Under the pieces are notes generated by a model, which worked only from the letters and a program-made list of their open reading frames with translations, was not told the DNA's origin and searched no databases. Shown piece by piece: positions 1 to 5,889 of a stretch of 14,712 nt of DNA; the first letter of the stretch is position 1, and every line of letters begins with the position of its first letter. A program made the translations under genes and the position numbers. The DNA is taken from NCBI GenBank assembly GCA_031262005.1, contig JAISIO010000034.1, positions 1-14,712 on the forward strand, in the 5' to 3' direction. The DNA comes from Bacteroidales bacterium. Lineage in GTDB: Bacteria > Bacteroidota > Bacteroidia > Bacteroidales > UBA1715.

Positions 1-696
1 GAAGATGTTATTATATGTATTTCAAAAAGCGGCAATACGCCTGAGATTAAGGTGCTTTTACCGCTCTTAAAACGAGGCAACAACGTTGTTATTGCAATGG
101 TTTCGGAGCGGAAATCATACCTTGCCGAACACGCCGATTATGTGATATACGCTCATGCCGACCGAGAGGCGTGCCCGCACAATTTGGCTCCTACAAATAG
201 TACTACCGCACAGTTAGTTATGGGCGATGCCTTGGCTATGTGTCTCTTGGAACAGCGCAAATTTACCTCTGCCGATTTTGCAAAATACCACCCTGGTGGC
301 GCATTGGGTAAGCGTATGTATTTGCGTGTGAACGATATATATAGTAAAGAAAAATCTCCAAAAGTGTTCCCCACTCAATCAATTACCGATGTAATTATTG
401 AAATTTCGAGTAAACGAATGGGAGCAACAGCCGTAGTAACCGAGCAGAATGAAATTCTCGGTGTAATTACCGATGGCGATTTGCGCCGTATGCTTGAAAA
501 AACCACAGCAATTGACACGCTGTGCGCACGCGACATAATGACAAAAAATCCCAAAAACGTTACGCTCGACGATATGGCAATCACGGCATTTGAAATTATG
601 GAAAACAACAACATAACTCAGTTGGTTGTTGCCGACAAAAATCAATATGTGGGGTTAATTCATCTGCACGATTTATTGAAAGAAGGAATAGTGTAG
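1..696 (+). CDS. kdsD: Arabinose-5-phosphate isomerase KdsD/KpsF, 5'-truncated
   Basis: Interconverts D-ribulose 5-phosphate and D-arabinose 5-phosphate in the cytoplasm, the entry step to Kdo for the inner core of lipopolysaccharide. The frame is open from base 1 and begins inside the SIS (sugar isomerase) domain at SKSGNTPEI, so roughly the first 85-95 residues of a protein of about 320 are off the left edge; a GTG at 52 is an internal codon, not the start. Visible residues 1-90 finish the SIS domain, with the family signature LAPTNSTTAQLVMGDAL and the HPGGALGKR segment. Two CBS domains follow at about 110-167 (with GVITDGDLRR) and 177-231. The C-terminus is intact, ending in TAG at 694-696. 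Family assignment is certain. A GutQ-type paralogue cannot be separated by sequence alone, but the Kdo role is the default in Bacteroidota. Confidence 0.96.
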   Translation, partial: EDVIICISKSGNTPEIKVLLPLLKRGNNVVIAMVSERKSYLAEHADYVIYAHADREACPHNLAPTNSTTAQLVMGDALAMCLLEQRKFTSADFAKYHPGGALGKRMYLRVNDIYSKEKSPKVFPTQSITDVIIEISSKRMGATAVVTEQNEILGVITDGDLRRMLEKTTAIDTLCARDIMTKNPKNVTLDDMAITAFEIMENNNITQLVVADKNQYVGLIHLHDLLKEGIV

Positions 697-720
697 TTTA
701 CAAATTAGTAAGAGAAAGCA

Positions 721-775
721 ATAGATATTTTTTTCAATCGAATATCTATTAATATCAATCGAATATCCACTAAAA
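721..775. repeat. Hairpin overlapping a 21-bp-period direct repeat in the kdsD-DUF4139 gap
   Basis: The 92-base gap after kdsD holds two structures. ATAGATATT (721-729) and AATATCTAT (741-749) form a perfect 9-bp stem with an 11-nt loop. TCAATCGAATATC occurs twice, at 734-746 and 755-767, and similarity continues past it with a 21-bp period (TATTAATA against CACTAAAA). The stem is all A/T except one pair and no U-run follows, so it is a poor intrinsic terminator. A regulatory or replication-slippage origin is possible. No convincing TAnnTTTG promoter box is seen in this gap. Confidence 0.6.
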
Positions 776-788
776 TCTAATAACCATC

Positions 789-2402
789 ATGAAAAAATGT
801 ATTTTATTTCTTTCTACCGTATTGTGTGCGCTATTCGCCACAGCAAACGGAATAACCGTTGATGCCCACATAGAGTCGGCAACCGTATTTTTACAGGGTG
901 CAACGTTGCACAATACCGCTTCGGCTGACATTTACCCGGGAGTGTGCACTGTTACCATTTCGCGACTTTCACACACTGCCGAGCAGCAGAGTTTGCAAGT
1001 TGCAGGAGCGGGCGATTTTACTATTCTTGATGTGAGTTTCAAGGTAAATTATTTGACCAAACAGGAAAGTTCCGACCACTATCAAGCACTTGAAAAACAG
1101 CGAAAAGATTTGCTTGCTCAGCAGCAAAAACTCAACGATGAAATCAATGTGTTCAAAATGGACGAAGAATTGCTCAAAAAAAATATGGAGTTGAGCGGTA
1201 AAAATCAGGCGATAACAATGATGGAATTGGAAAAAATCGCGAACTTTTATCGTAGTCGAATGCTTGATAACAAACAAAAATTGCAACAAAAACAAATTGA
1301 ATTAGAGCCGATAGCCGAAAAACTGAACGACATAAACCAACAATTGCGTGATATTCCTCGCAATGTGCCAACGGGCGAGGTGCAGATAACCGTTTCATCG
1401 TCGAAAGCACAAAAGGCACAGTTTGCCGTAAGTTATTTTATGAATGATGCTGGTTGGACACCATTGTATGATGTACGTGTGGACGACGTAAATAAAGATT
1501 TGGCAATAACCTACAAAGCACGAGTGCTGCAAAATTCGGGTATTGCATGGAACAATATCGGAGTAACGCTTTCTACCGGAAATCCAAGCCTTTCGGGTAC
1601 TGCACCAGAATTGCAAAAATGGATTGTGCGGCAGCAAAATGCGCGAAACAAAGCGGTTGGGTTGTATGGTTTTCGCTCAGTGCCACAATATGAAGAAGTA
1701 ACTCTTGCGTATGATAGAGCGAGGGGAGTGGCGGTACAAGAAGATGCTGTACCTCAGAAAGCAAAATTTGCAGCAACCACCACCACAAACAATACAACTA
1801 CAATTGAATTTGGAATTAGCGAAAAACTAACAGTAGCATCAGGCGGTGAAGGCTCGCTACTTTCAATCAACACTCATCAAGTGCCAAGTGTGTATCAATA
1901 TATAGCTGTTCCAAAACTTGATAAAAATGCGTTTTTGCAGGCTAAAATTACCAATTTAGAGCCTTTTAATTTTCTTTCGGGAGCGGCAAATATTTATTTC
2001 CAAGGAACTTACGTGGGGGAAACAATGTTTACTATTCAGCAAGCAACCGATACCATTGCACTTTCGCTTGGTAGAGATAACAATATTAGTGTAGAACGCA
2101 AAGCAATTACAAACTTTAACGAACGTTCGTTTTTAGGGCAAAAACGAAAAGAGGCATTTGCGTGGGAAATAGCGGTGCGTAACGGTAAATCAACGCCGAT
2201 TTCTATGCAAGTAATCGACCAAATTCCAATTTCGGGACAGTCGGAGATTGAAATTTCCGATGCGCAATATACCGGTGCTGTGCTTGATAAAGATAGTGGA
2301 AAAGTTACGTGGGATTTCTCACTTAACAAAGGAGAAACTAAAAAAATGGAACTGCGTTATAGTATTACCTATCCTAAAAATTGGGTGATTAACAAACATT
2401 AA
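789..2402 (+). CDS. Secreted DUF4140/DUF4139 protein, mucoidy inhibitor MuiA-like
   Basis: The molecular function of this family is unknown; the name comes from a gene reported to suppress mucoidy when overexpressed. The 537-residue product starts with a clear signal peptide (Lys-Lys, then a hydrophobic stretch to about residue 20, no lipobox cysteine positioned as in a lipoprotein), so it should be periplasmic or exported. Residues 22-90 fit the DUF4140 beta domain (VDAHIESATVFLQGATL). Residues 91-190 are rich in Q, K, E and L and look like a long antiparallel coiled coil. Residues 196-535 fit DUF4139, opening with the typical YFMNDAGWTPLYDVR at 216-230. A low-complexity Thr/Asn run lies near residues 329-338. 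Length is normal for the family. The ATG at 789 is chosen because it gives the signal peptide; there is no Shine-Dalgarno. It follows kdsD by 92 nt and precedes a DUF4924 gene by 27 nt. Confidence 0.9.
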   Translation: MKKCILFLSTVLCALFATANGITVDAHIESATVFLQGATLHNTASADIYPGVCTVTISRLSHTAEQQSLQVAGAGDFTILDVSFKVNYLTKQESSDHYQALEKQRKDLLAQQQKLNDEINVFKMDEELLKKNMELSGKNQAITMMELEKIANFYRSRMLDNKQKLQQKQIELEPIAEKLNDINQQLRDIPRNVPTGEVQITVSSSKAQKAQFAVSYFMNDAGWTPLYDVRVDDVNKDLAITYKARVLQNSGIAWNNIGVTLSTGNPSLSGTAPELQKWIVRQQNARNKAVGLYGFRSVPQYEEVTLAYDRARGVAVQEDAVPQKAKFAATTTTNNTTTIEFGISEKLTVASGGEGSLLSINTHQVPSVYQYIAVPKLDKNAFLQAKITNLEPFNFLSGAANIYFQGTYVGETMFTIQQATDTIALSLGRDNNISVERKAITNFNERSFLGQKRKEAFAWEIAVRNGKSTPISMQVIDQIPISGQSEIEISDAQYTGAVLDKDSGKVTWDFSLNKGETKKMELRYSITYPKNWVINKH

Positions 2403-2407
2403 AACAC

Positions 2408-2431
2408 AACAAATCAACAAATCAACAAAAT
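2408..2431. repeat. 8-bp tandem repeat abutting the DUF4924 start codon
   Basis: AACAAATC is repeated head to tail at 2408-2415 and 2416-2423, and a third, diverged copy (AACAAAAT) at 2424-2431 runs into the ATG at 2430. The whole 27-nt intergenic leader is therefore almost entirely repeat, and is A/C-rich with no Shine-Dalgarno. A-rich unstructured leaders favour initiation in Bacteroidota, which may be why it is kept. Confidence 0.65.
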
Positions 2432-2960
2432 GCACATAGCAAAACAGAAACGAAACGAAAATATCATAGAATACATTCTTTATATGTGGCAGTTAGAGGA
2501 TTTTATTCGTGCTTGTAATTTTGATTTTGAGCAAATTGCTGCGCATTATAATTTGAACGATAGTTCGCAGTACGAAGCGCGTCAATGGTTTCAAGCATTT
2601 GTTTCGGCTATGAAACACGAAGGCATTGAGCGCAGCGGACATCTTATGCAACTTAAAGAATTGGTTCAGGAACTTTCGGACATAAATATTACACTTCTCA
2701 AAAATCCCGAAGAAGTGAAATATAAAGAAGCCTTCAATGCTGCCATGCCGCACATTGCCGAAATTATAGAAAAATCGAACAATACGCTTAAAAATGAAAT
2801 AGATGCTTGTATAACAGCTGTTTATGGTTTGTTGCTTTTGCGCTTGAAACAGCAAAAAATTAGCGAAGCAAGCGAAGCTGCATTTGCAACAATCACTCAT
2901 TTTTTAGCATTTTTAGCATTCAAATATAAAAAATACGAAAACGGCGAACTTACAATCTAA
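2430..2960 (+). CDS. DUF4924 family protein
   Basis: Function unknown. The 176-residue protein opens with the motif typical of the family (MHIAKQKRNENIIEYILYMW, then QLEDFIRAC). It has no signal peptide or membrane segment and appears entirely alpha-helical: an N-terminal helical part, a Leu/Glu-rich middle (residues 70-115) and a C-terminal helix pair around SEAAFATITHFLAFLAFKYKKYENG. I know this family only from Bacteroidota, which supports the taxonomic call. The ATG at 2430 reproduces the conserved N-terminus. It sits 27 nt after the DUF4139 gene and 62 nt before rpe on the same strand, so cotranscription is plausible, but the neighbours do not reveal its role. Confidence 0.88.
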   Translation: MHIAKQKRNENIIEYILYMWQLEDFIRACNFDFEQIAAHYNLNDSSQYEARQWFQAFVSAMKHEGIERSGHLMQLKELVQELSDINITLLKNPEEVKYKEAFNAAMPHIAEIIEKSNNTLKNEIDACITAVYGLLLLRLKQQKISEASEAAFATITHFLAFLAFKYKKYENGELTI

Positions 2961-3022
2961 ATAACCGAGTAATACTCAGTTATTCAATTATTCAGTTATT
3001 CAATCATTCAGTTATTAAAAAA
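2961..3022. repeat. Hairpin plus 16-bp tandem repeat before rpe
   Basis: The intergenic gap is filled with structure. ATAACCGAGT (2961-2970) pairs with ACTCAGTTAT (2974-2983), 9 of 10 positions, across a 3-nt loop. Overlapping it, the unit TCAGTTATTCAATTAT begins at 2976, recurs at 2992 with one change, and a third partial copy (TCAGTTATT) begins at 3008 and ends in an A-run just before the rpe ATG at 3023. The hairpin could attenuate read-through from DUF4924; the repeat looks like slippage expansion of an A/T-rich leader. Confidence 0.65.
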
Positions 3023-3670
3023 ATGGCAATAGTTTCCCCCTCAATGCTTTCTGCAAATTTTTTGCATTTGCAACACGATATTGATTTTGTAAACAACAGC
3101 AACGCCGATTGGTTTCATTTGGACATAATGGACGGCGTGTTTGTTCCTAACATTTCTTACGGTTTACCCATAGTGCAAACAATCAAAAAAACAGCACAAA
3201 AGCCTCTTGATGTGCATCTTATGATTGAAAAACCTGAACGCTATATTTCCGAATTCAAACAAGCAGGTGCCGATATTTTGTGTGTGCATTATGAAGCCTG
3301 CTTGCACTTGCATCGCACTGTGCAGGCAATTCAACAACAAGGTATGAAAGCTGGTGTTGCGCTCAATCCGCACACTTCGGTTGATTTGCTGCGTGATATT
3401 CTGTGTGATGTGGACATGGTACTTATTATGTCAGTCAATCCCGGATTTGGCGGGCAAAAATTTATTCCACAATCGCTGCAAAAGATTGCTCGTTTGAAAG
3501 AATTGATTGAGCAAACAAATTCGCAAGCACTCATACAAGTTGATGGGGGAGTAGACGCTACCAATTGCCGCCAATTGACTCAAGCAGGAGCTGATGTACT
3601 TGTTGCCGGTAGTGCAATATTTGGCGCAGAAAATCGTACAATGGTGGTTGATGAATTGAAACGAAGTTGA
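3023..3670 (+). CDS. rpe: Ribulose-phosphate 3-epimerase
   Basis: Interconverts D-ribulose 5-phosphate and D-xylulose 5-phosphate in the non-oxidative pentose phosphate pathway (cytoplasm). The 215-residue protein is a complete (beta/alpha)8 barrel of normal length. Active-site positions of the family are visible: Ser6 in the N-terminal SPSMLSANF, metal ligand His32 and catalytic Asp34 in FHLDIMDGVFVPN, His65 in DVHLMIEKPERYI, the flexible loop SVNPGFGGQKF (137-147), the second catalytic/metal Asp174 in QVDGGVD, and the phosphate-binding GSAIF near 196-200. The ATG at 3023 matches the usual N-terminus and follows an A-run instead of a Shine-Dalgarno. It is the last gene of the plus-strand group and faces a convergent kinase gene across a double hairpin. 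It shares the substrate ribulose 5-phosphate with kdsD three genes upstream. Confidence 0.97.
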   Translation: MAIVSPSMLSANFLHLQHDIDFVNNSNADWFHLDIMDGVFVPNISYGLPIVQTIKKTAQKPLDVHLMIEKPERYISEFKQAGADILCVHYEACLHLHRTVQAIQQQGMKAGVALNPHTSVDLLRDILCDVDMVLIMSVNPGFGGQKFIPQSLQKIARLKELIEQTNSQALIQVDGGVDATNCRQLTQAGADVLVAGSAIFGAENRTMVVDELKRS

Positions 3671-3678
3671 AAAATGTA

Positions 3679-3725
3679 GGGGCGTTATTATACGCCCACA
3701 CAAACAATGGGGTATGCCCCATTGT
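3679..3725. terminator. Two adjacent hairpins between convergent genes (terminator or palindromic repeat)
   Basis: Hairpin A: GGGCGT (3680-3685) with ACGCCC (3692-3697), 6-nt loop. Hairpin B: ACAATGGGG (3704-3712) with CCCCATTGT (3717-3725), a perfect 9-bp stem with a TATG loop. They fill the 61-base gap between the rpe stop and the stop of the convergent kinase gene, where a bidirectional block to transcription is expected. Neither stem has a proper U-run, and the GTAGGGGCGTT...ACGCCC form resembles short palindromic repeats found in many copies in some bacterial genomes, so a REP-like element is the main alternative. Confidence 0.6.
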
Positions 3726-3731
3726 CGCTGT

Positions 3732-4580
3732 TTACAGAGTGTACGATTGGAAATATCGTCGTAGTCCGTCAATAGGCTTTTGAATAATGCCATGTATGGA
3801 AATTCCGTGATTGAGCAAAAGAGGAGCCAAAAATTCTTCAAAATGATAGGCTATAGATCCTACAAAACGAATAGAATTGCAGTGAGTTTGCTGCGCTATT
3901 TTGAGCACATGAAGTTGCGTAAATTCCTGAAATGCGTTGATGATAATACGCTGCATGGCTTTTTCATGTTTGTGTGTTACGCAAAAACGGGTAAAATCGC
4001 CTAAATAGAGGTTAGGAAACGGCTCTTTATATACATTGTGCAGAATATCGGTAAGGTTGGTATTGTAAGTTGCAAAAAAATCATCAATACAGTGCTTCGG
4101 TAATTGCTCGGTAAATACTGCTTTTATGAGCATTTTGCCAAGATAAGCACCGCTTCCTTCATCACCCAAAATAAAACCTAACGATGGCAATATATGGGCA
4201 AGTTCCGAACCATTCCAAAAGCCTATGCTCATACCTGTTCCCAATATACACACAATGCCCGACTGATGGTCGAAACTTGCGCGAGCAGCTCCGAACAGAT
4301 CGCTTTCTACGTGTATTGTGGCGTGGGTAAATACATTGTGTAAGCCTTGTTGTATTGTATACTGTGATTCGGTATTCATGCAGCCGGCACCAAAAAAATA
4401 GCAATGTGAAATATCGAAAGGAGATAGGTGTGCAGGAAATTGTTCGCGCACAATAGTGGTAATGCCGACACTATTCACAAAGTAGGGGTTTAAGCCTAAG
4501 GTTTGAAACGAGTGAGTTTTATTACCATAGATAATACACCAGTCTGTTTTTGTGGAACCGCTATCTGCTACTATAATCAT
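3732..4580 (-). CDS. BadF/BadG-family kinase, probable N-acetylglucosamine kinase
   Basis: Predicted cytoplasmic sugar kinase of the ASKHA fold, most like the Bacteroidota proteins annotated as N-acetylglucosamine kinase, which would return GlcNAc from cell-wall or glycan turnover to metabolism. The 282-residue protein has phosphate-1 motif DSGSTKTDW at residues 6-14, a candidate catalytic Asp in VESDLFGAARA (91-101), phosphate-2 motif CILGTGMSIGFWNG (111-124), the family segment LGFILGDEGSGAYLGKM (134-150), and an adenosine-site Gly motif (VGSIAY) near residue 240. Length is normal and no signal peptide is present. The ATG at 4578-4580 places motif 1 at the very N-terminus, as usual. It lies downstream of two tRNA genes but behind their terminator, so it probably has its own promoter; a tandem TATTTTCG lies 21 nt upstream of the ATG. 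The exact sugar is inferred from family, not shown. Confidence 0.85.
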   Translation of the reverse strand: MIIVADSGSTKTDWCIIYGNKTHSFQTLGLNPYFVNSVGITTIVREQFPAHLSPFDISHCYFFGAGCMNTESQYTIQQGLHNVFTHATIHVESDLFGAARASFDHQSGIVCILGTGMSIGFWNGSELAHILPSLGFILGDEGSGAYLGKMLIKAVFTEQLPKHCIDDFFATYNTNLTDILHNVYKEPFPNLYLGDFTRFCVTHKHEKAMQRIIINAFQEFTQLHVLKIAQQTHCNSIRFVGSIAYHFEEFLAPLLLNHGISIHGIIQKPIDGLRRYFQSYTL

Positions 4581-4600
4581 AGTTTCTTTTATTTATGGAG

Positions 4601-4616
4601 CGAAAATACGAAAATA
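4601..4616. repeat. Tandem CGAAAATA pair upstream of the kinase gene
   Basis: CGAAAATA occurs twice head to tail (4601-4608 and 4609-4616). On the minus strand, the kinase direction, each reads TATTTTCG, one change from the Bacteroides -7 element TAnnTTTG, about 21-36 nt before the ATG. I find no TTG at the right spacing upstream, so a promoter is only suggested. Confidence 0.4.
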
Positions 4617-4632
4617 TCTCACATTTTTGCAT

Positions 4633-4658
4633 AAAAAAAGACGAACAAACATTCGTCT
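4633..4658 (-). terminator. Rho-independent terminator of the tRNA transcript
   Basis: Read on the minus strand, AGACGAA (4658-4652) and TTCGTCT (4645-4639) form a perfect 7-bp stem with a 6-nt loop, followed at once by a run of six or more T (4638-4633). It starts 14 nt after the 3' end of tRNA-Leu, where the tRNA operon should stop, and separates it from the kinase gene. Confidence 0.8.
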
Positions 4659-4671
4659 CTTATTTTTTATG

Positions 4672-4755
4672 TACCTCAGGCGGGAATTGAACCCGCACGG
4701 ACTAATGTCCACAGGATTTTAAGTCCTGCGTGTCTACCAATTCCACCACCAAGGC
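4672..4755 (-). tRNA. tRNA-Leu (anticodon TAA)
   Basis: An 84-nt class II tRNA decoding UUA. Anticodon TAA lies at 4721-4719 in the loop CTTAAAA between CAGGA and TCCTG. The long variable arm (GGAC-ATTA-GTCC) marks a leucine tRNA, and the T-arm GCGGG-TTCAATT-CCCGC is perfect. The discriminator is A (4672) and the 3' CCA is not encoded. The acceptor stem GCCTTGG/CTGAGGT contains three G-U pairs, including G1-U72 at the end. It lies 9 nt downstream of tRNA-Gly in the same transcript. Confidence 0.96.
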
Positions 4756-4764
4756 TCCGGAATG

Positions 4765-4837
<73 letters not shown>

Positions 4838-4847
4838 AATTGCGTTG

Positions 4848-4877
4848 CAAATGTAGATAAAAATTTTTACCCTGCAA
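4848..4877 (-). promoter_or_regulatory. Promoter of the tRNA-Gly/tRNA-Leu operon
   Basis: On the minus strand, TTG (4877-4875), a 19-nt spacer and TACATTTG (4855-4848) match the Bacteroides -33/-7 consensus exactly, 10 nt before the mature tRNA-Gly 5' end. The -33 TTG lies inside the imperfect palindrome ACCCT-GCA-AGGGT (4869-4881), flanked on both sides by A-run/T-run tracts; that could be an operator or just a bent, A-tract-rich upstream region. Confidence 0.85.
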
Positions 4878-4969
4878 GGGTTCTCAAAATTTTTTTCTAT
4901 TTTTTTTAGTGCAATTTTGGTAAATATTTGTTTTTCAATGTGATATTTTTTGAGGTTCCGATTTATTTT

Positions 4970-5000
4970 TTGCGTAGTTATCGGCTATTTCGTATGTTTG
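4970..5000 (+). promoter_or_regulatory. Promoter of the glycan operon
   Basis: TTG (4970-4972), a 20-nt spacer and TATGTTTG (4993-5000) fit the Bacteroides consensus. Transcription would begin around 5005-5010, leaving a leader of about ten bases before the ATG at 5017. It diverges from the tRNA promoter about 95 bases away. The rest of the 4838-5016 region is A/T-rich with long T-tracts and no other recognisable feature. Confidence 0.75.
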
Positions 5001-5016
5001 TTCTAAATTACCGTTC

Positions 5017-5889
5017 ATGAGGCATTATAAACATCACGAAATTGACTTTGAAAAATGGGATACTTGTATAAACAAGGCATACAATTCGCTCGTTTATGCC
5101 CAATCGTGGTATTTGAATATTGTTTCTCCCGGTTGGGAAGCCTTGATTTTAGACGATTATAAAGCAGTGATGCCTTTACCTCGAAAAAAAAAATACGGTA
5201 TTGCATATCTTGTGCAACCTATTGTAACACAGCAATTGGGTGTTTTTTCGGAACAAAAAATAGGTGCAGATATATTGCAGCAATTTGTGGATAATATTCC
5301 ATACAAAAGTTATTGCTTACAATTGAATTCCGAAAATGTGCTTGAAAAATCACGGCAATTACCTAATTATGAGCTTGATTTGAAACAAAACTATGATGAG
5401 TTGTTTCAAACATTTTCGCATAATACCCAACGGAATATTGCGAAGATAGAAAAATCGAACATTGTAATTACCGAAATGTTTGCGCCACACGAATTTTTAG
5501 ATTTGTATTGTTCTACAACAAAGAATTATTCCGAACCAGATAAAAATATTGTATCGCAATTAATTTGCACTGGTTTTGAGCGGAAAAAAATATCGTTATA
5601 TGGTGCATATAGTGGTGAAAATACATTAATTGCATCGCTCTGTATATTGCATTCAAAAAATAGATTGATTTATTGGTTGCCGATTTCTAATGACGAAGGA
5701 AAAAAAACAATGGCAATGTTTGCTATTGTAAACAGCATTATTCGCCGATATGCCAGACGTTCTATTATTTTTGATTTTGAAGGTTCGCAAATAGACGGTG
5801 TTGCCAGATTTTACAAAGGATTTGGCGCACGGTTACACCCATATTGTCAAATTCGGCGTTTGCGCCCTCGCATAATTTTTGATAGATGA
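5017..5889 (+). CDS. FemAB/BioF2-like GNAT acyltransferase
   Basis: Predicted cytoplasmic acyl- or aminoacyltransferase of the GNAT fold (Acetyltransf_6, the FemAB-like branch). The 290-residue protein carries the N-terminal signature of the Bacteroidota version: NSLVYAQSWYLNIVSPGWEA (26-45), DDYKAVMPLPRKKKYGIAYL (46-65) and TQQLGVFS. The second GNAT half includes LDLKQNYDELFQTFSHNTQRNI, GAYSGENTLIASLCILHSKNRLIYWLPISNDEG and the C-terminal IIFDFEGSQIDGVARFYKGFGA, the usual acyl-donor and closing strand of the fold. No signal peptide or membrane segment is present. It opens an operon and overlaps the glycosyltransferase gene by 4 nt (ATGA), pointing to acylation or aminoacylation of a glycan or sugar intermediate. 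The acceptor, and whether the donor is acyl-CoA or aminoacyl-tRNA, cannot be read from the sequence. Confidence 0.8.
   Translation: MRHYKHHEIDFEKWDTCINKAYNSLVYAQSWYLNIVSPGWEALILDDYKAVMPLPRKKKYGIAYLVQPIVTQQLGVFSEQKIGADILQQFVDNIPYKSYCLQLNSENVLEKSRQLPNYELDLKQNYDELFQTFSHNTQRNIAKIEKSNIVITEMFAPHEFLDLYCSTTKNYSEPDKNIVSQLICTGFERKKISLYGAYSGENTLIASLCILHSKNRLIYWLPISNDEGKKTMAMFAIVNSIIRRYARRSIIFDFEGSQIDGVARFYKGFGARLHPYCQIRRLRPRIIFDR

Noticed and set aside
52..54. GTG as the start of kdsD
   Set aside because: It lies inside the SIS domain just after SGNTPEI, and the frame is open and conserved back to base 1, so the gene is cut by the window edge.
721..775. Possible CRISPR-like repeat in the kdsD-DUF4139 gap
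   Set aside because: Only two copies at a 21-bp period with no spacer-sized variable sequence and no cas genes in the window.
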